Source of the DNA: Antedon mediterranea
Taxonomy: Eukaryota; Echinodermata; Crinoidea; Comatulida; Antedonidae
Direction of reading: 5' to 3'
NCBI RefSeq assembly: GCF_964355755.1
Contig: NC_092672.1
Location: forward strand, 22,378,501-22,442,500
Length of the DNA stretch: 64,000 nt
Shown: one piece after another, positions 12,417 to 23,020 of the stretch
Position numbering within the stretch: the stretch's first letter is position 1
How the letters are laid out: each line of letters opens with the position of its first letter
Translations under genes and position numbers: made by a program
The notes under the pieces: generated by a model
What the model was told of the DNA's origin: nothing
Databases searched by the model: none
What the model saw: only the letters and a program-made list of their open reading frames with translations

Positions 12417-12561
12417 AAATAGCATTCATGATACTGGACACATGCCTTGCAGTCACATTTTATATAACTTTTCAAATTAATTTATTAAATTTATTCTGTG
12501 CCTTGTGATGTTTATATATATACTGTATATACAATTGAGAGACTAGTACTGTTCCGCCGTA

Positions 12562-12632
12562 CTACGACAGTGGTCTAATGGTCATCTGCATATCAAGCAG
12601 AATGTTCCGGGTTCGGACCTTGGATTGGGCAT
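12562..12632 (+). repeat. tRNA-derived SINE head
   Basis: It has an A-box-like TGGTCTAATGG at 12571, a five-pair anticodon stem TCTGC/GCAGA around loop ATATCAA (12585-12601) and a B-box-like GGTTCGGACC at 12610. The 5' acceptor strand is not convincing, so this is a tRNA-derived repeat rather than a working tRNA. Flanks at about 12483-12525 and 12672-12740 share TTATTCTGTGCC and surrounding bases. Confidence 0.55.
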
Positions 12633-12846
12633 TCTCACTGATTTCCTCATCTTTATCGTTTAAAATTAAATAATTAAATTTCACTGGGCGGTTTAGAATT
12701 ATTCTGTGCCTGTGAAATGTATATATCTTTTAAATATTTTCTACTACAATCACGTATAAATAGTTAGTAATGCATACAATACTTATTTTACTAGAAGCCG
12801 AGTTTAATTCATTCTAAATTAATAACCAGTGTTAGTGAATAAATAG

Positions 12847-13400
12847 TTAAAGATGTATTGTCCCTTTGACTAATTCCAAAAAAATAAAAAATAACAGATT
12901 TCGAAAAAAGGGGGGTCATTTTGAAGTATCATAATAATTATTAACTATCACCAAACATTTTTCGAAAAAAAAAAAATTTAACTGAAATACAGACGTTTTT
13001 TTGTTAAAAAAATAACTTTGACTTCCAGTCAAAGTTTTCGATCAAAACATATCCCATAATGAAATGCGCTTGTTTGGCTACTCTGTATGCATAATCATAA
13101 AACTTCCTCGCGATCTGTGTGAAAACACCTTCTCAATCGTGACGAGTTGTAAACAATCCTAATTAGCATCATGCATAATGCGTACTCGTGGTTTGAAATG
13201 TTTGTTTACTTTCGCTCGCGACGATTTTCTAGACAAATGTAATCAAACTAATTTACCTGTTAATTACGTAAACTTGTTGCTTTTGGCTTGAATTTTCGAC
13301 TTAAAGTGAATAACTTTAATATTACTTTGATATGGCCAATTTAAATTTAGAATATTTTGACCTTCATTTTTTTGTGTTTCAAGGGACAATGCATCTTTAA
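12847..13400. mobile_element. 554-bp MITE with 20-bp terminal inverted repeats
   Basis: The left end is TTAAAGATGTATTGTCCCTT (12847-12866). The right end is its reverse complement with one mismatch (13381-13400). It has no coding capacity. Relatives are at 58856-59216 (both ends) and 23768-23787 (right end only). The interior is poly-A/T rich with CG-containing patches. Confidence 0.65.
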
Positions 13401-13549
13401 AATTTATCAGTTCTTTAATTCTTTGATGTACGGCTGAGAAAAAACACCTTATGAGTGTATTCATGTTTTGTCATTAATAAAAAGCTTGTATAGCACACTA
13501 AAACTTTGTCTACTAATTATTTTTACAGAGAAATTCTTGTATTTCTGAA

Positions 13550-13935
13550 GTCATAAATTTTATGACCTAATGGCAGCTTCACAATCATGTCATAAATATT
13601 ATGACTTATGTGAAAATAGTCAATACCTTGAAGCCCGGAAATCACAGCCTCATGTACTATAACCAGCGTATTCCGAGACATAACATGTAGTTTTAAATTG
13701 TCATAAATTTTATGACCTAATGACTGCTAAATTAATGTCATAAATATTATGACTTATGTGAAAATAGTCAATACTGTACCAGGAAGCCCCGAAATTAGTG
13801 CTTCCTGTACTATACACTATAACTAGCGTATTCCGAGACTTAACATGTACCTTTAAATTGTCATAAATGTTATGACCTAATGACTGCTAATTAATAATGT
13901 CATAAATATTATGACTTATGTGAAAATAGTCAATA
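13550..13935 (+). repeat. three-copy satellite with palindromic TCATAA motifs
   Basis: Units begin near 13550, 13700 and 13860, with periods of about 150-160 bases. Each holds GTCATAAATTTTATGAC or a close variant, then GTCATAAATATTATGAC, then ATGTGAAAATAGTCAATA. Both motifs are seven-pair inverted repeats around a short centre. Confidence 0.8.
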
Positions 13936-14890
13936 GGCAGCTACCATGTCGCTCGAATAATACACGCTGTTATCTGCTGTATAAAGCCCATCACTTTATA
14001 ACTTTTTTGTTGAATCTAATATATTATTACTGAGTATAAGGTGGTTAGGAGCTAATAATACTAAGCTTTAGAGCTGAGTGGAAATGGGCCGCTACTACTG
14101 GTAATTACACCAAAGTGTTTTGTGTATGATAATCGAAGTGCAGCTAGCTCTGCCAACAAATGCATGGATTAATACATTCATTTATAAAAATAGTTTTTAA
14201 CACTCAGCTAGCTTTTATCTTATTATCATAAATGAAAACAAAAAAGAATTGCCATTTTCAACTACAAATAAAAACATATCATCCAAACTAATAAACAGAA
14301 AAAAGAAACAATTATTCAATCAATATTATAGTTTATCGTTAAAGTAAGTTGATATATTTATGTTTCATTATACATTGTATTAAACTAGTTAATGTCGATG
14401 TATACATTTATATAAAACAAGGTTTTGTTTATTAATTTCTCAGCGTTACTAAAATCAAAATATAAAACAAAACAAATTATACGGCAAGTTTATGCAAATA
14501 AAAATAATTATAAGAGGAAATGTTTGTTATCGCTAAATTGTAGTATTTTGATAATATTGAAATCGATAAAAATCAAAATATGCATATTTTACGATTTTGT
14601 ATACATTTTAGCTATGAATGGCCAAAATTAAAGTAAAGGTCGATTTTGTTGAATCTACACAGACGTATAATGTTTGTACTGAAAATAAAACGTGCTGGTT
14701 GAGAATTGAAATGTTTGGATAAAAGAGAAGAAAATTAAATGAGTTATTACAACAGGATATGTCATTTTTTTTGTCACCAGTATGTAGATTTAGGAGGACA
14801 CTTTTATATAGTTTAACTCTATTTCCTTTAACATAACATGTTTGATAGCCTGATAAGTTTAGTAGACTTCTTTATTGATTTATTGACTGA
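13936..14890. other. gene-free AT-rich stretch
   Basis: No gene or recognisable repeat. The 68-codon frame at 14425 is Lys/Ile/Asn rich and is explained by base composition. Confidence 0.45.
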
Positions 14891-15766
14891 ATTGATTTAT
14901 GTAGGTCTGTCAGTCTTTTAAACAGGTAACAGGTTAGATCTAGTATACCAATTGATTTCTGTAGGTCTGTCAGTCTTTTAAACATGTTACAGGTTAGATC
15001 TAGTATACCAATTTATTCCTGTAGGTCTGTCAGTCTGGTAAACATTTATCACATTAGATCTGATATATCAATTGATTTCTATAGGTCTTTCAGTCTTGTA
15101 AACATTTATCACATTAGATCTTATATACCAATTTATTCCTGTAGGTCTGTCAGTCTTTTAAACAGGTCACAGGTTAGATCTAGTATACCAACAGCAGTAC
15201 AACCTACAGGAATCAATTGGTATATCAGATCTAATGTGATAAATGTCTAAAAGACTGACAGACCTACAGAAATAAATTGGTATATCAGATCTAACCTGTT
15301 ACCTGTTTAAAAGACTGACAGATCTACAGGAATCAATTGGTATATAAGATCTAACCTGTTACATGTTTAAAAGATTGACAGTCCTACAGAAATCAATTGG
15401 TATATCAGATCTAACTGTTTAAAAGACTGACAGACCTACAGAAATCAATTGGTATACCAGATCTAACCTGTTACATGTTTAAAAGACTGACAGACCTACA
15501 GAAATCAATTGGTATATCAGATCTAACATGTTACATGTTTAAAAGACTAATAGACCTACAGGAATCAATTGGTATATCAGATCTAACCTGTTAAATGTCT
15601 AAAAGACTGACATACCTACAGAAATCAATTGGTATATCAGATCTAACATGTTACATATTTAAAAGACTAATAGACCTACAGGAATCAATTGGTATATCAG
15701 ATCTAACCTGTTACATGTTTAAAAGACTGACAGACCTATAGAAATCTATTGGTATATCAGATCTAA
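14891..15766. repeat. inverted minisatellite of 60-bp units
   Basis: About five direct units of 60 bp run from 14891 to 15190, each with TAGGTCTGTCAGTCTTTTAAA, GTTAGATCTAGTATACCAAT and similar. A short spacer at about 15190-15210 follows. Then about nine units run in the opposite orientation to 15766. The two arms can pair over some 300 bases. A BglII-like AGATCT core is kept in most units. Confidence 0.9.
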
Positions 15767-16301
15767 GGTTGTGTTAAATGTTTTACTATTTTTTCTGTCT
15801 TAACTTTCAGTCCTGTAGTTATCATACTAAGAATTGTCCTCATATGTGTAGACATTAAATTAAAATACTATTTAATATTTTTGGCTAAAATAGCAATTAT
15901 TTGCTAATAAAAACTGAGCTGAGCTTGTTTCCCTCTAGTACTTTTTAGGGGTTCTATAGAAATTTAATAACATAACTCTAAAGGAAATTCCACAGAGTAT
16001 TGTGAATTGTACATCAACAGAAAAAAGCGCATAGACCGTGCAAAAGTTGTTGTGACATCATAGCTAAAGTCAATAAGCATATTATGTGAATGAACACTAA
16101 ATATGAAAATAGACTGTAAGGAGTGGTAGGCAGTTGGTGCTACAAATTGGTTGAATTTTGAGTTGATTGGTAAAGTCAGTATAGTTATCAAGATTTCAAG
16201 TTGAGTCTGTAATTTGTAAATTTGCATTGTTTGTAGTTCATATTAAAGCAAGAAATACTACCCTAACTATTATCAGATAAATTTATTTACAAATTTGTAA
16301 T
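15767..16301. other. gene-free stretch
   Basis: Nothing recognisable. The minus-strand 87-codon frame here shows no family motif. Confidence 0.4.
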
Positions 16302-17877
16302 TAGGTGATCATTTAGAATAAAATGATCACCTATTGTTATTGTATGAAATCTTTATTCTTCTTCTTATTCTTATTATTTATTTCTCTCTGTACAAATTTG
16401 TGTAACAATTATCTCAAAAAGTTTAATGTAAATGATTACCAAAATTTTACAATGTCTTTCAAATACTGTAACTTAGTCCTAATAAGCTTTTCAGCGTGAT
16501 CACTCATCCATGACGTCGCGTATACGCCATTTTGTGAAATCACATTGTCAATCATATCTCCATAATTCATTATCACATATTAATGAAATTCACTACACGT
16601 AAACTTCAGGTCAAAGGTAAAAGTATTAGCAAATAAAAAATTGCGTGTTTCAAGGTCATGCGCGTGAAATCGCGCATTAAAATTTTAAAAAGCTCAAAAT
16701 TAAGTTTTGATCAATTTAGAGCATGAAATAGGCCATTTGCGTGTTTCAAAAAATTACTGCGCAAAAACACATTTTTGCGCACGCGATTTTTGAAAAGGGT
16801 AAAAAATAAAATTTGATGTATACATCATATTCTACTCACAATCCTTAGTACATTCTCCGACTTTGAGTCCATTCCGACTTAAAATAACGCTATACGAGCA
16901 CGTTAAAAATGACAAAATGCGCACATTAATTGTACAAAAGTGCTAAAAATGGTAAAAAATAAGGCCTTTTTAAAATGAATATAACTCTTCAGAATGGCAG
17001 TTGACCCCCAATTTTTTTAACTTATTATGGAAGCCAATAAGTTGTAGATATAAATATATATACATATTAGACGTACAAAATGGTATGACGTCATGAAATG
17101 GCCACTTGAATTTAAAAATTAGTAATTTTTATCTTTTTGTGTGGGTTATCACATTCAATAGAGCGCATCTCCGTTATTTGAGCCCGATTTTTGCAGATAT
17201 TTTAGTATGTGCTTGCTCAATTAATTATCTTTCTTGTGAGTTGTCAACATTTTTATTGTGATGACGTCATCACGCGTAAAAACTTGAATAACCTAGGTCG
17301 TGTAATTTCAGCTACACCATACATTTGAATATCTTATAGCTCCTCAGAATTAAAGGTGACCTTGAAGATTATAATTTATTATGAAAGCTGATGAAATGTA
17401 GATATGAATTCATATCAAAATTAAGCCTATCGGATGTTGTGATGTTATCATATGGCCAGTTGAAGTTAAAAAGTAGTTTTTAAATTTCTTTAGTCGAAGT
17501 TATACAAATTTCAAAGAGCGCGCATTGCGCTTCTACGTGTCAAATTCTCTTCCAATCCTTATATTTATTTGCTCAATTCATTATCTTTCGAAATTGTCAT
17601 CTTCGAGTTTATTTTGATAATTCCATCATACCAAAAAATTTGAACTTGATGTGTGTCCCATAATTTCACCTATGCTACACTGTATATAGATATACAGTAT
17701 ATACTGTACATTGTATATGGCATATAATAAGCATAACTCAGCACTATAAGCGTATAATAGGATGGCATACATCAACATTTTCCTATCGTATGTTAACGTA
17801 CGTACATGTTTAAAAAAAAATTAATTTCATTAAAATGATAAAAATGATCACCTATAATTCGTCAAAGTGACGAATTA
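16302..17877. mobile_element. about 1.55-kb element bounded by 13-bp inverted repeats
   Basis: TAGGTGATCATTT at 16302-16314 is followed after six bases by its exact reverse complement (16321-16333). The same reverse complement recurs at 17842-17854. So the left end is itself a hairpin and the two ends are inverted. Just outside the right end lies AATTCGTCAAAGTGACGAATT, a nine-pair hairpin (17857-17877). The interior has TGACGTCAT motifs and no open frame. It is probably a non-autonomous foldback-type element. Confidence 0.5.
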
Positions 17878-18470
17878 AATTCTAGTTTACAGTTTAGTAT
17901 TGAAGGCTGCAATGAGTAGATTTGAAAATAAACACTGAAATACTGTTTGGATCAGAGTGCAAACAATTTTTGTAAATGTAAGAATTACACAATTGTGGGA
18001 AGCGGGTTAAGAGTATGGGAGGGGCATGTTCTTTCACCCCTAATTAGGGATGTCAGAAACTCTAAACTCTGGGCAATCTCTAGGCTTGATTGTTGTTTTA
18101 CCTAGTCACCATGCATACAGATTATAAGCCAATTATAATCTGAAAAGAAATTCTAAAAATGGACAGAAAAGTATGAGTCATTGTACTGTATTAAACAATT
18201 TTTTTTTGCACGGCAACCAATTCTATGTAAAAGATACCGAGATTTAATTAATTTTACAATGCTAAAGTAATTTTTTTTTTCTCTTTTGTGGGGCAGCCCA
18301 CTTTTATTGCACATATTATGATAAACAATATGATATTTATATTACACATTCTGAGGTTAAAAGATTATAGAAAATATTGTGATATTGTGTTGAAATCTAA
18401 ATATGATAAAACAAGTATACAGAGAAAATTTATATTACAGAGCTAAAACGATATAAAGATTAACTCAGTT
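17878..18470. other. gene-free stretch
   Basis: I see no gene, RNA or clear repeat here. Confidence 0.4.
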
Positions 18471-18803
18471 AATATTCAGTATTAACAAGCACGAATGTGC
18501 AATACTCGGGGTACAGCAAAAGAAGCTGTAATGACGTCATAAGACCGGATGTAACGTAACATACACATCAATAACCGCGCTACCAAATACGGCTATACGG
18601 TACCATCTTCGAGACGTGATATGGCTGCATCCGGTATGAAATTAAAAAATCCGGCTCTATAGCTTTGAGGACATGTCCCTGTAGTATATTCATGCTAAAT
18701 CCGAGCTCAATACTACAAGGAAAGGGAGGAGTATTTACCGATTACACAAAATAAATATTTAAAAAAATAATAAAAATAAGATATACTGTGTATAATTATC
18801 ATA

Positions 18804-19049
18804 TTGCGTAAAGGACGCCTTGAAACTTTCATCCGTCGGGCTGGTAAAATGATTGGTCTGGAACTGCCTTCCTTTACCGATGTGCACCTAGAACACCTCC
18901 AAAAAGATTTCGAATGCATTGAGTTGGATGCCTCTCATCCTCTCCACAAAGTAATCATAGACCAACTTAATCCAAGTGGTAGATTGAGGCTCCTCAGTGT
19001 GAAAACAAATCGATTTGCTAAATCCTTTATTCCCTCCGGTATCATCTAG
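18804..19049 (+). pseudogene. C-terminal remnant of LINE reverse-transcriptase ORF
   Basis: An 81-codon frame contains RRAGKMIGLELPS, DASHPLH, PSGRLRLL and KTNRFAKSFIPSGII. This is the usual end of the pol ORF in CR1/Rex1-type LINEs: a basic tail ending in 'TNRF..SF.P..I'. The endonuclease and reverse-transcriptase domains are absent through 5' truncation, so it is not functional. The first codons up to 18808 come from host sequence. Confidence 0.75.
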
Positions 19050-19221
19050 TACAACAGGAAGTCAAGAAGATAATTTTATCTTGTAATTTTGTAGATGTTT
19101 TTATAAGAATGGTTTTATGCTATATTTGTTTTTATTGTGTGTTCTTTGTTATTATGATGAGCAATGAATTTCCTTTTTGAGGATCAATAAAAGTTATCTT
19201 ATCTTATCTTATCTTATCTTA
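18809..19221 (+). mobile_element. 5'-truncated CR1/Rex1-like LINE insertion
   Basis: The insert starts right after ATATTGCGTA and ends in a (TTATC)n tail at about 19194-19221. The sister copy at 19733-19750 reads straight through ATTGCGTATACAGTACTTTT and so preserves the empty site. The 5' truncation and simple-repeat 3' tail are typical of target-primed LINE insertion. Confidence 0.8.
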
Positions 19222-19255
19222 TACACTACTTTTCACCATAAAGTTAAATAAAAAA

Positions 19256-19331
19256 GGTTTCGCCCGGGCTCGAACCAGGTACCTTCTGCGTGTTTTTAAG
19301 TAAACGTGATTAACCACTACGCCAACAAGCC
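19256..19331 (-). repeat. tRNA-Val-like copy 1, disrupted anticodon loop
   Basis: Minus strand: D-arm GGCGTAGTGGTTAATCA and an intact B box GGTTCGAGCCC. The anticodon loop is expanded by extra A residues, giving CTTAAAAACA. It is clearly a degenerate tRNA-derived copy. Confidence 0.65.
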
Positions 19332-19481
19332 GCATATAACTACATAGCGCTGTGGTGTGTGTCACACATTGTGGCTTCCTAATTAAACAAATTAATTAAA
19401 AAAAAGCACGAATGTGCAATACTCGGGGTACAGAGAAAGAAGCTGTATACAGACGTATACAGTTAAAGTTAAAGAAAAATA

Positions 19482-19552
19482 GGTTTCACCAGGGCTCTAA
19501 CCGGGACCTTCTGCGTGTTAAGCAGACTTGACAATCACTACACTACGAAACC
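19482..19552 (-). tRNA. tRNA-Val(AAC)-like sequence, B box damaged
   Basis: On the minus strand, acceptor strands GGTTTCG and TGAAACC pair over seven positions (one G-U). The A-box region is TAGTGTAGTGATT. The anticodon stem TCTGC/GCAGA encloses loop TTAACAC, giving anticodon AAC (Val). The T loop reads GGTTAGAGCCC where GGTTCGANNCC is expected, so the internal promoter is damaged. It is probably a tRNA-derived pseudogene, though it has the best fold of the three copies. Confidence 0.5.
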
Positions 19553-19768
19553 CACTTACACTAAAAATGTGGGTTACAGAAAGTTTTTTAATCCATTTAA
19601 ATTACAAATAAATATGGTAATAAGCACAAAGAAAAATAAACATGTGTAAAAGTGATAATTACCGATTACACAAAATAAGTATTAAAAAAAATAATAAAAA
19701 TAAGATATACTGTGTATAATTATCATATTGCGTATACAGTACTTTTCACCATAAAGTTTTAAAAAAAA

Positions 19769-19840
19769 GGTTTCGTCCGGGCTCGAACCAGGTACCTTCT
19801 GCGTGTTAAGCAAACGTGATAACCACTACGCCAAGAAGCC
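19769..19840 (-). repeat. tRNA-Val-like copy 3, acceptor stem mismatched
   Basis: Minus strand: intact B box GGTTCGAGCCC, anticodon loop TTAACAC (AAC), D-arm GGCGTAGTGGTTATCA. The acceptor strands GGCTTCT and CGAAACC mispair at two positions. It is a repeat-borne tRNA copy and is unlikely to be processed normally. Confidence 0.6.
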
Positions 19841-20380
19841 GCATATAACCATATAACTACATAACGCTGTGGTGTGTGTCACACATTTTGGCTTCTTAAT
19901 TAAACAAATTAATTAACAAAAAATTTAAAATCCGGCTCTATAGCTTTGAGGACATGTCCCCCCTGTAGTATATTCATGCCAAATCCCAGCTCAATACTAC
20001 AACTAATAATGGAGGAGTAGTACTTTAAAAATCGCACTTTTTACTCAATAGTGTCCAGATGGAGGAGGAGAAAATGAGTAAGTCCTAGACTCGGGTACCC
20101 CGAGTAAAAAATTGAGATTCGGTATAATAATGATAAAATAGTATTTTGCATTATAAGATGGTTTGTTTAATTCTTTGATAAAATTGTATAGTTTTACATT
20201 GATAAAGTCATTTTGAACATAATATTGCAAACCTTGTTTGCTTTTTTACCTAAAATGGTAATTCATGTTGGTTTGTCGTTCAACTAAATGATAAAAACAA
20301 AGGAAACACTATTGTCATGCTATGTTGTAATTGGTATAGAATCCATTGAATTGTACTTGTTATCACTATATAAATAATGA

Positions 20381-20388
20381 TATAAAAG
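20381..20388 (+). promoter_or_regulatory. candidate TATA box of the ankyrin gene
   Basis: TATAAAAG lies about 30 bases before a CTTCTGTACAACAACC stretch that would suit a start site near 20410. A possible non-coding first exon then runs to a GTAAGC donor at 20486. The next acceptor (AATTGCAG at 20753-20760) opens four bases before an ATG. Inferred from motif spacing only. Confidence 0.35.
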
Positions 20389-20765
20389 TGTTTGGTCTTC
20401 TGTACAACAACCACTTGCATTCAACTTTTGAAGAGGAAACGTTGCATTAGATTTTTTGGATTTCTTTTATGTTAGCATTACCACTGTAAGCGTACATAGC
20501 ACTTGTAGGTCTAAATAATGTTATAATTTTATTTGATAGAGGAAGCATTATTTAAAGAAATTGTTGATAGAGTAGAAATTGGATTGTATATGTACTGTAT
20601 TCCAACATGTTTAGCACTTGTAGTATTTATGTATTTATTAATGCACTATCATGTTTACTCTATAAACTCTACAAACCTTTATTTAAATTGAGAAATTGTC
20701 TTTTTTTATGTTATTACATTGTTAACCCTTTTTTGCTTTGTTTTTTGTAAATCAATTGCAGTACA

Positions 20766-22988
20766 ATGGATCAACTGAAAAAAGAACTTGTTGCTATATG
20801 CACCTTCAATGGCATTGAGGTAGGTACTGTTACCTTTACACTGTTTTAGGATAATACATTAAAGAACTTGTTGCTATATGCACCTTCAATGGCATTGAGG
20901 TAGGTACTGTTACCTTTACACTGTTTTGAATAATACATTAAAGAACTTGTTGCTATATGCACCTTCAATGGCATTGAGGTAGGTAGCTTGGCACTGTTTT
21001 GAATAATACATTAAAGAACTTGTTGCTATATGCACCTTCAATGGCATTGAGGTAGGTATTGTAGCTTGGCACTGTTTTGAATAATACATTAAAGAACTTG
21101 TTGCTATATGCACCTTCAACTGCATTGAGGTAGGTACTGTAGCTTGGCACTGTTTTAGGATAATATATTAAAGAACTTGTTGCTATATGCACCTTCAATT
21201 GGCATTGATGTAGGTACTGTAGCTTTACACTGTTTTAGGATAATACATTAAAGAACGTGTTGCTAAATGCACCTTCAATTGGCATTGAGGTAGGTACTGT
21301 AGCTTTATTACTGTTTTAAGATAATAAATTTTAACTAGCAACAATTAACTTAAAAGTAATTAATGCTTTGGAAACAAAAGAGAAATAAAATAAGTACTAA
21401 TTAACAAACTAAGTTGTTGCCCATGACAGTGACTTATTTGTATTAGTAAATAAATTTGTATAAAATATATCATCATATTCTTAATAATATGTATTTGCTC
21501 ATTTGACTGGCACTTTTTATTATTATGTGGTTGTGAGGTCAAATTTATCTTAATATATTATTTGACTACTATATAATGACTATATTACTATAACATACAA
21601 GTGATCACTGTTGTCTATTCTATATTCCTTGTGATAATTCCTTATATGATATTAATGCAATTGAATACTGTATTAATATACTATCTGTTCACATGTTTTT
21701 AGATGCCAAATATAGACCAAAGCAATCCTGTTGACATCTGTCAATATTTAATTCAATGTGAAGCACAGGACGTCCAGGATGAGGTAAACATCAGTTATTA
21801 TTTCTTTCATTGTAATCGTTTTAGGATTACTCATAGTAATTTTCTTAATAAGGATATAAATTAATGTATAAATAATGTATATTTATTATATTTCTAGTTG
21901 AAACGTAGATTTGATAAAATTTTTGTCTTTTACAACGACAACATTTAGCGTTTACTATCGAAATTTGTGGAATCACAGGGTATTTTCACACACTCGCGCT
22001 GTTCAACTGGATTCCGGGTCCTGTAACTTCCCGCAAAATGGCCGTTGGTGGCGAAATTCAATATTTTTATTTGTCGATAAGTCCAGAAAATGCAAATAAA
22101 CGGCAAAATGAAAACTCTTGATATAATTTGAATTATGAAATAGGGAGGCTGAAATGACAGGCTTTTACTTTACGTCTAATTACAATTTGATTTTAGTTAG
22201 TAGTACTTAATTAGTTAGTAACTAATTATTTATTTATTGTTGAAGGCCTTTACTTTTACGTAAACTAGGCCTACAATGTGATTTTGCGAGCGCAGCGAGC
22301 AACTGTAGGCTGGGGACCGGCAAGAAGGCCCCTGGAAGCTTTGGCTCTCGACAGAGCAATTTCGGTTGTTTTAATCAGCTTACACAGACATTTTTACCTA
22401 CTAAAATCTGAGTTATGCAGAGAAATTATATAGTACACTACAGTATGGAAGTTAATAGTACTGAAATACAGCTTTATTGTTACAACAAAGTACATTATAT
22501 TAGGCTCTTAAATAATTTCTTGTCCTACTATAAACATTAAAAAACACATATGTAGGAGGCCTACGTACATGTACCAATTTAACTCGGCACCATTTTTATT
22601 CAAGTTTACACAATTGAAATTCTTTGGTTTAATCATGGACCTATAGGTCCATGGTTTAATGAAAAATATTTCCAGGAAAAATGTATAAATACATAAATTA
22701 TGTTGTTACAATGCATGATAAAAGTACAATTGGGCCCAAAAAGATTGAACTGAACTGAATGTGATGTTGTGCGTCCTGAAAAACCCAGCCGAAGCACGCG
22801 ATTGGTTAGTCAATTTTTCTGTCATAATATAATATTTATAACCATCATCTCTCAACAATCTCTCAATCTCACGCTCAGTAAAATGAACAAAAAATCTGCT
22901 ATAATTGATAATTAAATGCACAGTTTTAGAAGTGGGGCCTTTGTTTTTCAAGGGGAGAGGAGGGGTGGTTCGCTGGTAAAAGGGGGCG

Positions 22989-23020
<32 letters not shown>

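Larger units (their letters stand above)
18480..20010. repeat. nested duplication with tRNA-Val-like sequences
   Basis: Several blocks occur twice: AGCACGAATGTGCAATACTC (18489 and 19405), CCGGCTCTATAGCTTTGAGG (18649 and 19931) and a TTACCGATTACACAAAATAA block (18734 and 19659). The left set is split by a LINE fragment at 18809-19221. The order and spacing suggest one ancestral unit duplicated and then disrupted. Confidence 0.75.

Noticed and set aside
14984-15250. 88-codon frame with repeated SCRSVSLVN
   Set aside because: It comes from the 60-bp inverted minisatellite and has no independent coding signal.
20916-21198. Two minus-strand frames of 69 and 77 codons
   Set aside because: They are antisense readings of the tandem exon-end array.
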